The notes under the pieces are model-generated. The model ran no database searches. It worked only from the letters and a program-made list of their open reading frames with translations, and had not been told where the DNA came from. Below are positions 1 through 10,742 of a stretch of 64,000 nt of DNA, piece by piece. The position numbers were made by a program, and so were the translations under genes. The DNA is taken from positions 66,123,501 through 66,187,500 of the forward strand of contig CM074862.1 of NCBI GenBank assembly GCA_037501455.1, written 5' to 3'. This stretch comes from Lantana camara (Eukaryota; Streptophyta; Magnoliopsida; Lamiales; Verbenaceae). Numbering within the stretch: the first letter of the stretch is position 1; every line of letters starts with the position of its first letter.

Positions 1-736
1 CGAAACCAAGCGGATCTCATTTCGCAGCAGGAGACACGCAATGAAGGCATTTAATTTTGAGCCTAGGTTAATTAGCATCCAACATTATTTACAATATGTA
101 TCCAACAATTTCTTAAATAAATATATACAAATAGAACATGGAGGACACATACTCATGCTCAAGATTCAAAGATAGAAATGAAATTCACATCAAGGGAAAA
201 TCGTTGCTTACCTTGGTTCTTGAAATGATGAAGAAACGAGGAAGATATGAGCTCTTAAAAGTGGGGGAAAATTCTTAGATCTTCATTCTCCTTTGAAGCT
301 CTCCATGGATGATTTGACTTGTGTGAAATGAGGTTTGAAAAGAGGCTAGGTTAGAGTTTCAAGGTATATATATGGTGGATAAAGGTTTCATTAGGGTTTG
401 GGCCAAAATAAGTGACTTTTGGCCAAATAGGTCAAATCGGTTCCAAACGCACCCTAAATTACCTAATTTAAATTAGGCCCAAAACTCCCAAAATTGCAAA
501 TAGGTCCAAGTCCTATTTAAATCCAACTCCAACAATTAATTCAAATTCATCCAAGTTCCATTCTCAAGTTGTCATGCAAGAATTCATATTTTACCATATT
601 GGATTTTTGTCAATTAAGTCACATTTTCAATCAAAGTTGGAATTAAACTCATAAAAAGGAAATTAATTCACATAAGTGCATAAGGTAAACTCTCTCGTGG
701 CGCTTACCTGTACGATCTATCGGACAGGGCGTCACA
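1..736 (-). repeat. LTR G, U3 end of a Tekay-type LTR (cut by window edge)
   Basis: The right edge reads, on the minus strand, TGTGACGCCC, a variant of the TGTAACGCCCC terminus of the other chromovirus LTRs here. The splice-donor-like CAGGTAAG lies 26 nt inside the terminus (703-710), as in the sister LTRs. No coding sequence is seen. The sequence beyond 736 belongs to an LTR in the opposite orientation, so G is part of an element or solo LTR inserted into F. The likely target duplication ATATA (737-741) cannot be confirmed because the other side is outside the window. Confidence 0.75.
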
Positions 737-2860
737 ATATATCCTCAATTGCATGACTTGATTTCTTGAAGGATTAATTGGTAAATTAAGCATTACACAG
801 AAGTCAAAAATGTTGAATCATGATATATTTCTTCCTTAAGCTTCTTTGCTCCTTTTTCATCAAAATCCATCGGTGCATTGCTTCCTTTCATCACTGAACC
901 ATAAGCTTCAAAAAGGAAATAGAGATTTCATCATTTTCATCAAGATTTTTAAGAAAATTTGCAAGATTTGAAGCTTGATGATCACCTCCATCTTTCGTTT
1001 TCATTTCTTTCATTTCTAGGTGGGTATGTGCATGGTTTGATGAATTTTGATCAAATATATGTGAGCTAGGGTTTGACAATCATGTAGTTTATGGATTACT
1101 TGTTGTTTGATATGTGAAAACATGATTATATCATGATTTATTGCATGAATTCTTGAAGTATTTGAGTTAGTATATTAAATTTATACTTGAGCTTGAAAGT
1201 GGGGAAAACATGGAAGGTTAAGCATGGTTGATGATTTATTTCATGGTTTGTGTTTCTATGAACTAGTATGCATGTATATTTCCAGAATTATGCATTTTGA
1301 GGGATTAAAACTTGGAGCTTTGTTATGGTTGTTGATGCCGTTGCTGTTGCCCTGCTTCTGCTCTGTTTTTTAAAATTTGCAGAAGCTGGGAACGGCCCTT
1401 CCCGCCTTAGTACATTTTGGGGAACGGTCGTTCCCGTGCTTCTGATTCAGGGAGGCCAGCGAGACTGGGAACGGCCGTTCCCATTTTGGTCTGCGTGCCG
1501 GAAGGGCTGTTCCCAGAAGAGACGCGTTTAAATCTAAAAGTTGCTGGCACGCTTTAGAGGGGTATGGGAACGGCCCTTCCCATTTTCAACTGGGAGCTAG
1601 AATGGCCGTTCCCAGACCTGCGACAGAACAAAACATTCTGTACAAAAATGAGATTTTGGGATTTTAATCCCATGGCTTCTTTGATCCTAAATTGCTATTA
1701 TATGATTGATTACATGCTAAAACAAGATGTTTTCATGCCGCATTGTATATTGCACGTCATCTCGTTGCATTTCCGCCATTCGTCATATTTGGTCCATTTT
1801 GAGTCATGTCTCACGTGTACACGCCTATCTTGCATAGACCAGCTTCGCCGGGACAAGGAGCAAGTCCCGTAGACCGTATCCTACTCGTCTTTTGTTGGTA
1901 AAGGTGAGGTTTAATTGCTAGTTATATAGAACCCGTATAACCATTATGTGGAATTTCAAGCCAAAAGGTATGTATATTTATTTATAGTTATTTCTAAACT
2001 TATATCAATTGCAAGCAAGCCATGTTCATGAAAAGCAAGTTATGTATCGTGATTGATTGATTTATCGTGTTTTGGCGAGTAAAGCATGTCACGTTGGGCC
2101 TGAAGATAGTGATTTGAGCCAGCTGGGAAAGCATGGGCTGACGGGTAACTCGAATACTATCCTCACAACATTGGGATGACCCCTGAATCTGCTAGGAGAT
2201 TAGTGGAGGAAGCAGTTCCGGGCTTAGGGATTCATGTACCCTCTGCTCAATGAGATTGGATGGTGGGGCCTTGCAATCCCACCATCAACCGGAGGAAGAA
2301 GGAGACTGGGGACGGGTCCGACACCACGGATTATCCTCGGGTTATTATCATGATTGCACTGACTGATTGTCTAGCTTGAATACAATACGCACAATTGCAC
2401 GATAGTTGAATTGTATGAACACCTATTGGTTAATAAAACATGCATGTATTGTACACAGTTGGAGTAAGGTTGGAGATTGCCCTCACTCCCCGGGCCACGT
2501 ATTGCATGTAATGAACGCATGAAATTGATCAAAGTATTTAATATTGATAGTTTTTTATCTCGGGCGAGTTCTACGTTATTCTGAACTTATATTACTTTAG
2601 CTGTAAAACCTTACCCGAGGTTATAACTTGCATGTTAATTGAGCTAATATATATACTTATGCCCCTCACTCAGTCTTCCCTGGACTGACACCCCACCTTT
2701 CAGGTTGTCGCGGTCGTGTGCTAGGCGGGTGTTAGAGTTGTGTCTTGTCGTCCAGCTGGGTCTAGCACTTCATACATTTCCATGATATTGCTTTTATCAT
2801 ATCCAGAGTTAATATGTTACAGTTCTTGTTATCATTTGGAGACTTTTGCATGTATGATAT
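737..2860 (+). repeat. LTR F, plus-strand Tekay-type LTR, both ends missing
   Basis: In the opposite orientation this stretch follows the LTRs of elements C and A: six-copy palindrome array, TATTATATGA box (about 1695), splice-donor-like AGGTGAGG (near 1900), GC-rich island (about 2092-2330), and a CTTTCAG acceptor followed by the conserved GCTAGGCGGG. The first ~330 bp of the family's U3 are absent because G interrupts it. The 3' end is cut by the LTR of E at 2861. No ORF of interest is present. Confidence 0.8.
1388..1613 (+). promoter_or_regulatory. Six-copy palindrome array in LTR F
   Basis: Copies of GGGAACGGCCGTTCCC or one-arm variants lie at 1388-1403, 1420-1435, 1467-1482, 1500-1514, 1566-1581 and about 1599-1613. 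They form three pairs with starts 32-33 bp apart. The array ends about 80 bp before a TATTATATGA box, so it sits in U3 upstream of the presumed promoter. Factor binding or hairpin formation is inferred, not shown. Confidence 0.85.
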
Positions 2861-4329
2861 TGATGGGTGCTGAATCCACCAAATAATATTCCTAAACTAC
2901 CAAACACAATAAATTGTGTATAGTGGTAAAGGGTCGATCCCACAGTGATTGGTTGGTTCTATAATTCACCGATAGCCTAGCAAACAAGCAGCAAAGATTA
3001 AAGGAGGGGGGAGGTTAACGTAATTAACTAAAGTGCTGAAAATAAAGAACAAGCTGAAACTAAACACTAACTAATGAACATAAAATTAAAGTAGCTAGGA
3101 AATAATACTCTAGTCAAGTTATTTGTATGATTCAAGCTAATGATTCGATCATAGGTGCAATAATAAACTTCAATTCCATTTGATAGATTAGCTGCGGTGG
3201 ACAACAAGCTCTGCACACCCTAGTCCTTTCTTATTTTTACAATGATTATGAGACGCTCATTAACCATCTTCTTATCACAAAAGCAGTCTTAAAGATACGA
3301 TCCTAAGATTTAACTTTGTGACAACATTAATCATGAAAAGGACACCACTCCTAACCAACAAACTCAAGAAGCTTGGAATGTTTAAGTTATTATACATGCA
3401 TCTCATCACTATCAAGCAAACATGGTGGTAAGCCTTCAATGATGTGTAACTCTTAGGCACATCTAACATGACAATTACGGATCAAGTTATTTGTGCAGTC
3501 AAATGAAGCAAGTATCAAGACAATAGTTGATCAGAAAATTATCCCAAAAAAAGTCCATACAATTCGAACAAGAAGCATGCATATACCAAGGAATTCAAAG
3601 ATGTAAGAACCGATTAAACCTCACAAATCATAGCATGAATCACTAAATAACTTAACTAGAAATAAAGAGCTTAACTGCTGTTCATATTACAGGATTATAG
3701 AGCTAACAAACTGTAAAGAACTGAACTTAAACTAGCTAACCTTGTCTACAAAATATATGTTAAATTACTCCATAAACTATCTATGAAATTCAAGTAAAAG
3801 AGGGAAAGAAAGAGGAATTCTCGCTCTGATCGAAACAGGGGATGCAACTCCTGTTGTTGCTTTGTTCTAGCAGCAAGAGCTGCTGCGTAACTCCTCTCCA
3901 GGCCCCCAAGGTTGAATTATATGCTTTTGCCTCTAAATCTAGCTTATATCTCCAAGTTTGCAAGTTGGGCACAATCTTTAAGGCAAAGATTCCTATTGAA
4001 AGTCTAAGTATGATAATTGCATGCCTTGAGACGCACAAAACTGAATAAAGCTGATGCAAGTTGGCTCAATTCGCTAAAAGTAGAAAGTCAGCCGCCACTG
4101 TTGACTTGGTGTCTGCTGCATCGCCCTTAGCTTAAGGGATGATCATGGCCTAAGGTCATGGCTCAGTTCATTTCCTGCACTTGGCGATTCTATTAGTCCA
4201 GATTTTGTACAATTCTTCATTTTAGCTCCAATAGACCTATAAAGCCATAATTAAGCCAAATTAAACTTATTTTCAGTTAAATACAAGGGGGAAAATTAAG
4301 ACAATCAAGGCACGAATTACACACTAACA
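2861..4329 (-). repeat. 3' LTR of Athila/Tat-type element E
   Basis: The 1469-bp LTR begins TGATGGGTGCTG on the plus strand and ends CTAACA. It is followed immediately by AATCCCCCCACACTTA, which on the minus strand is a polypurine tract abutting TGTTAG. The first 80 bp contain the GGTCGATCCCAC-like block seen near the matching end of LTRs B and L. Its partner 5' LTR is missing. The preceding GATAT (2856-2860) would be the left target duplication. Confidence 0.8.
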
Positions 4330-5629
4330 AATCCCCCCACACTTAGACTTTGCTTGCCCTCAAGCAAACTACAACTAGACTTGAAGCAAGGTTATCCTCT
4401 AACCACTACAGCCCCACAGTTTATCAATGAGAAAGTTTGAACACTAAAACGAGTATCATAACAAGTCTCCACAGACTATCAAAATGGAAAAGGACAAATC
4501 TTAAGTGTTTAACTTGCTAGAGAATGTTAGGGAATTTAGAATTCAATTAAGCATGCACATTTACCATATAGCAATTACAACATGTGATCAAAGGGTACTC
4601 GTTTTGGACTGTCCAAATTTCAACAAAACAAAAGATTCAGTGACGGTTCCATAATTACACTTATACCAAAATTCAAAACGTTGTCTATTTCGGGTGTCAT
4701 AATACCGCTTTGGTAATGTATGACTATCCCTAGACTGCACTTAGTGCATCACTCATGGTTACCTATTTTCAATTTATGATTTGTATTTAGCCTTAGGTAA
4801 CCAGCGGAGTGAAACGACCATATTGCATCAAGCAAATGGCTGAAACAACCTTATTCAGAGAGCACAGGCTTTAAAAGCCTTATTCATAAGCTAATGGCAT
4901 TACAGCCTTATTCAAATCCCTCAATCAACATTAACATTAACATTCAGCATCAATAACATTCCTTTAGACAGTCCAAAAATCGCACACTTTTTCACACAAG
5001 AAGGTCCAATTTAGGCATGCAATTTTAGTTTTCATCTATTAATCCAAATTCAAGAACATTCTCTATCAGAGCCAAAGAACTTATAAATTTGATCAATTCC
5101 AAGAATCAGACATGGAAGTCCATGCTACTTCAACTGATTTTTCATGTTCAAAAGCTCTCAAATCAAAACATGTTGCACATGGTCAGGTTCAAACCACAAA
5201 AATAGCACAGGAACAGCACAAAAAGACCTAAGGACCCGAGCAAAAAGAGCTAAAAAGACTAACAACTAGGCTATCAAATTAGGCAGAAATAAAATAAGAC
5301 CAATCAAACAAACATGCAAAATAGTCATCTTTACGTGCTTTTCATCCTCTACTAATCTAGCCAAAATATTCATAAACTACCAGAATAACTCCCCCACACT
5401 TATTCCACATCATCCTCAATATATAATAAAAGAAAAGGTAAGAGCATGAGGACTTCCCTGAATTCATTTACTGAAACTGTGAGGGGTTATGAGGCTAAGG
5501 GATGATCATCCTTTGCGGTCTAGGTCCTGGAAGCCCTGTTTCTGCCAAAATCCGAAAATTACACAAAAAGCGGTCCTTAGTCAAGAAACACAGAGAAACA
5601 AGAAGTAAATAACAACAAATCAAAAAGAA

Positions 5630-5645
5630 TTGGGTTGCCTCCCAA
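5630..5645 (-). other. Post-pol hairpin TTGGGAGGCAACCCAA
   Basis: The 16-nt block forms a five-pair TTGGG/CCCAA stem around a six-nt loop. From memory of this family, blocks of this kind, preceded by a CGTTAAAC-like run (here about 5658-5664), lie just after the pol stop in Athila/Tat elements. Its position straight after the protease frame marks where RT, RNase H and integrase are missing. Function is unknown. Confidence 0.6.
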
Positions 5646-5698
5646 AAAGCGCCCTTGTTTAACGTCCTAGGCTAGACGATGTATTGCATAACATGCCT

Positions 5699-6371
5699 TC
5701 AATTGAAATCCTTCACATCTTTCATTGGAAAACCTGCATAAAATAGCTTCAAGTAATGTATGTTCAGAATTAACAGCTCTTCATCATGGCTGTTGGAGTC
5801 CCCTATATGATAAAGTAGCATGTGAGTACATAAAAAAGCTCTTTTCCATTTATAACTAAGCTTATTAGGAAATAGACTCAATAAGGATAGATAAAACAAA
5901 CACTTAGCTCCATCAAAGCAAGATTTCCTAAAAAGCAATTGAGATTGAGAGCTAAAAGCATCTTTATCACCAAGGTGTAACTCAAAAGATGCACCACATG
6001 GAAGGGGAGTAACAAAATCCATGTCATTCAAATAGAACAACTCACTAAGAGATTTTATGGAATCAAACATAGCAAATTTAACAACATTTCCATTAAATTC
6101 CATTGTGAGTGTGTGATCAAACTCATTGATTTTTGTTTTAGATATATCAACAAAGGGGTGTCCTAGCAAAACATCAAATGAGTTATCAACAACAAAGAAG
6201 TCCACGAGGAAAATCATGCCATCTACTTGAATTAAAACATTTTCCAATATGCCCTTAGGATAAACAATTGTTCCATCATCAAGTTTAATTATCATACCTG
6301 TTTTTCTCATTGAATCAATATACAATTGTGAGCAAATAGACAAAGGTATAAAATTAATTGAGGAACTATGA
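5699..6371 (-). pseudogene. Athila/Tat-type retroviral-like aspartic protease, truncated
   Basis: The frame 6371-5699 carries a protease core: CDHSSSINFIPLSI at the active site, where the family has CDLGAS or CDLGSS, then LDDGTIVYPKGILENVLIQV and FDVLLGHPFVD. In the family this enzyme cuts the Gag-Pol precursor. Here the active-site D-L-G reads D-H-S, so activity is doubtful. About 100 residues of unrecognised tail follow, then a stop, with no RT. The open frame to 6418 is chimeric: its first residues come from the LTR remnant of C. Gag and the protease N-terminus are lost at the junction. Confidence 0.7.
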
Positions 6372-6515
6372 TCACATAAATAATGTGATATGCAGTTTAG
6401 AAAAATATATGATGTCATGTAAGAAAAATATAAAATTAATGAATTAAAATAAATCCTACGCTCACAAACTCACACGTGGTGTGCTTACCTGTTCATCCGG
6501 AACCGGGGCGTTACA
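6372..6515 (-). repeat. 3' LTR remnant of element C
   Basis: These 144 bp match the outermost U3 end of the C 5' LTR almost base for base (compare 16785-16928), including CTTACCTG 24 nt from the terminus and the final GCGTTACA. Similarity stops abruptly at about 6372, where E sequence begins. The terminus abuts the polypurine tract at 6516. Confidence 0.9.
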
Positions 6516-9500
6516 ACTCTCCCCCCCTTAAAAGTATCTAGTCCCCAGATTCTCTACTCTTGAGAAAACAACTCCGGGTGGAACCGCTTCATCTTATCCT
6601 CAGTTTCCCACGTAGCTTCTTCAGTTTTATCGCTTCTCCACAACACTTTAATCATGGGAATTCTCCGGTTTCTCAATTCCTGAAACTTCCTGTCCAAGAC
6701 CTTAACCAGCCTTTGAACAAATGTCAAATTCGGTTCCAATTCAATTTCTTCAACGGGGAGAATTGTGGTCTCATCGGGGTAATATTTTCTTAGTTGAGAT
6801 GCATGAAACACATTGTGAATCCCCGTAAGGCTCGATGGTAGATCCAGTCGATAGGCTACTTCGCCTATTCTTTCAAGAACCTCGAAATGACCTAAGTAGC
6901 GAGGATTAAGCTTTCCCCCTTTCCCGATCCGCGTGAACCCTTTCCTTGGTGACACCTTCAAGAATACTCGGTCACCAACTTCAAACTCGAGATCTCTTCG
7001 GCGAGTGTCGGTATAGCTCTTTTACCTATCTTGCGTGGCTTTCATCCGTTGTTGGATCGTTTGAACTTTTTCGATCATAGCTTGAACGACTTTGGAAGGT
7101 TTCTCAAATTTCTCACCTTTCTTTACTCCTTCTTGTTTTGACCATTTCCACTCTTCCAAGTCGAAGAACAACGGAGATTGACACTTTCTTCCATAAAGAA
7201 GCTCAGAAGGAGACATCCCGATCGAAGCCTGGAAGCTGTTATTATATGCAAATTCAATAAAAGGTAACTGCTCTTGCCACGAATTCTAAAAATCCATCGA
7301 ACAGGCCCGAAGTAGATCTTCCAAATATCTTATCAATCTCTCTGTCTGGCCGTCTGTTTGCGGGTGGAATGCTGTACTGAACTTAAGCCTCATTCCCAAC
7401 AGGGCCTGTAACTCTTGCCACAACTTCGACGTGAACCTCGGGTCTCGATCTGAAACTATACTCACCGGGATGCCATGAAGTTGGATAATTTCCCGGTTAT
7501 AGATCTCGGCCAACTTCGGAATCTTATAAGACATCCGGACCGGTAGAAAGTGAGCAGACTTCGTGAATCTATCTATGATTACCCAAATACCATCAAATCC
7601 ACCTTTTACCTTTGGTCTTCCGGATACAAAGTCCATCGTTACTTGTTCCCACTTCCATTCGGGAATAGGTAACGGTTACAGAAGTCCCACGGGTTTTTGA
7701 TGCTCAGTTTTCACTCTCTGACAAGTCAAGCAGTGCTTTACATACTCGGCAACGTCTTTCTTCATTCCATTCCACCAATAATACTGTTTCAAATCCTTAT
7801 ACATTTTATTACCTCCCGGGTGGATCGAATATGCCGACTTGTGAGCTTCTTCAAGTAACATCCGTTTCAATTCTTCAGGCACGACCACTCTATGCTTGAA
7901 CCGAAGCAAACCGGTCTCATCAAACCCAAAAGAACTCTCCGGATCAGCTCTTGCCTTACTTACTAACTTCTATACATCTGGATCATTATTCTGAGCTTCA
8001 AATAATCTATACTTCAATTCCAGTTGAATTGTAATATTGAAAACCCGAGCCTTTAACACAATCGGAGCAACTTCATCACTTTCCTTTACTTCCAAATTTG
8101 ACACACTTGCCTTCCTGCTACGTGCATCAGCGACCACATTGGCTTTTCCCGGATGATACTTGATTGTGCAATCATAATCTTCCAACTTTTGCATCCAACG
8201 TCGTTGCCTCATATTCAAGTCCTTCTGTGTGAAGAAATACTGGAGGCTCTTGTGGTCGGTGAAAATCTCAAAAGAAGTCCCATAGAGATAGTGTCTCCAT
8301 TTCCCGAGAGCAAAAATCACGGATGCAAGCTCCAGGTCATGTGTGGGATAATTCTTTTCATAATCCTTTAACTTTCGGGAAGCATAAGCGATCACTTTTC
8401 CCTTTTGAGTCAATACACAACCTAGACCTTCCTTGGAAGCATCGGTATAAACTGCATACTCCCCTGAACCCTCAGAAAGTGTTAACACCGGAGCTGAGAC
8501 TAACTTTTCTTTTAAGAAGTTGAAACTTTGATCACACTTCTCGTCCCAAACAAACTTGACATCTTTCTTTGTCAATCGGGTTAACGGTGCAGCGATTTTA
8601 GAAAAATCCTGGACGAACTTTCTATAATATCCGGCCAATCCCAAGAAGCTCCTAACTTCCGAGCATTTTTTAGTTTCTCCCATTTAAGCACGGCCTCAAT
8701 TTTCGAGGGATCGACTTCCAAACCTTTGCCCGGAATCACATAACCCAAGAAAGCGACCCGATCGATCCAAAACTCACATTTACTGAATTTAGAAAACAGC
8801 TGATGCTCCTTTAAAGTTTGTAAAACAAGCTTAAGATGCCTCGCGTGCTCTTTGGCAGATTTAGAGAATACGAAAATATCATCGATGAAGATTATCACAA
8901 ATTTGTCGAAAAAAAGCCTGAAAATCCAGTGCATCATATCCATGAAAGCTGCAGGGGCGTTAGTTAATCCAAATGGGATAACCACGAATTCATAATGCCC
9001 ATATCGAGTATTGAATCCCGTCTTTGGAATATCTTCTGCTCGGATTCGCAGTTGGTAGTACCCCTGTCTCAAATCCAATTTCGAGTAAACCTTGGAACCC
9101 TGAAGTATATCAAATAATTCCTCGATGTGTGGCAGGGGATACTTGTTCTTGATAGTCATCCGGTTCAGCTCCCGATAATCGATGCACATCCTCAAAGTCC
9201 CATCCTTTTTCTTTACAAATAACACTAGTGCATCCCAAGGAGAAGAACTCGGCCGGATACACCCAACTTCCGATAACACCTCAAGCTGAACCTTCAACTC
9301 TTTCAGTTCTACTGGAGCCATCTGGTATGGAGTCTTTGAATACGGCTCTGCATTCGGATATAGATCAATCACGAACTCGATTTCCCGCTCAGGAGGCAAA
9401 GAATCCAATTTCTCTGGGAAGACCTCGGGAAATTCCTTCACCACTTCCGTGTCTTCCAACTTAACCGGATCCTTGGGCTTATTTAAAATATAAGCAATGA

Positions 9501-10742
9501 ATCCTGTAGCCCCGTATTTAACCAATTTCCGAGCCTCTGAGAAGGAAAGTAGAGGTACTGTCTTCGAAGTCCAACCTGTAGTAACCTCTGAACCCAATTG
9601 CACTTTCTTTGCCCGACAATCTATTGTAGCACAGAGCCTGTACAACCAATCCATCCCCAGAATAGACCCGTATCTCTCCATCGGCATTACAACGAAATCT
9701 GTCAAGAACTCTCGACCCTCAATCTTCACCGAAACATCCCTGTAAACCTGATCCGTCTCTCGCCTACTACCAAAAGAAGAACTAACTACATAGTGCACAG
9801 AAGAGCAGATAGCAGGCAAAGACAGAGTAATAGCAATAGAATGCGCAAGAAAGGAGTGTGTAGCTCCTGGATCAAATAATGTATGGATGTTCGTGCCATG
9901 GATGCATATAGTACTTTCCACAACTACAGCAGGGTCGATCTCAGCATCCTGCTCCTCTCCAGCTAATGCGTAAGCCCGAGCTCTCACAAGTGGCCTCTGG
10001 CCTGCAGGTGGCGGATCCTGACTATCCGGACAGCCGTCTACCCGGTGCTCGTCACTCCTGCAAATCAAACACAATCCCAACCGTCGTCTGTAGTTATCAT
10101 ACGTATGTGTAGGAAGTCCACAAAATCTGCAGCCCGGTCTCTGAGGTGGCTGTGGTGGTGCAGGAGCTCGCGGAGCCTTCTGAGGTGGTCCTGCAACTTT
10201 GAACTTCTTCCCGGATTCCTTTGATGCTGGAGGTGCAGAGTAAGCTATAGGCCTCTTTCCCTAGCTAGATCCCTGTCCTGACCTCGAGCCCGAAGCCTGT
10301 CCAGTTTGGGGAATAGGCCTCCTGGTATTGTCTGAATCCTCGATCTTCAAAGCTTTGGTGGTAGCTTTGGCCTAGGTACTCGTGTTAGTAGCCTTCAAAG
10401 CGTCCTTTATATCTGGCCTGAGTCCCTGTACAAACTGCATGGCCTTGTGAAAGTCATCATTTACTATGTTGGGCGCATAGCGAGATTGTCTCTCGAACTC
10501 AGCAATGTACTGGCCAACGGACCTCCCTCCTTGCTTCAACTCTGTAAACTCTCTCAACCTGCGGGTACGGGAAGCTGGAGGAATGAACTTGTTTCTGAAC
10601 TCTCTAACAAAGACCTCCACGTGATAGCTGTCCCGGCGGCCTCCAAGACTATCTGAGTGCTCTCCCACCAGGAGTAAGCCTCACCCTGAATCAAACTAAG
10701 GGTGCAGCTAGCTTTCTCCTGAGTGTCACATGGAATAAGCTG

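Larger units (their letters stand above)
4330..6371 (-). mobile_element. Element E internal region, 3' portion
   Basis: Order on the minus strand: protease-type reading frame (6371-5699), a conserved post-pol block with a TTGGG...CCCAA stem (5630-5645), about 1.3 kb of AT-rich non-coding sequence, and the polypurine tract (4330-4345). No reverse transcriptase or integrase lies between protease and the post-pol block, which is where they normally sit. The 5' side is lost at the junction with C at 6371/6372. I read it as a gag-protease-only Athila/Tat derivative, truncated. Confidence 0.7.
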
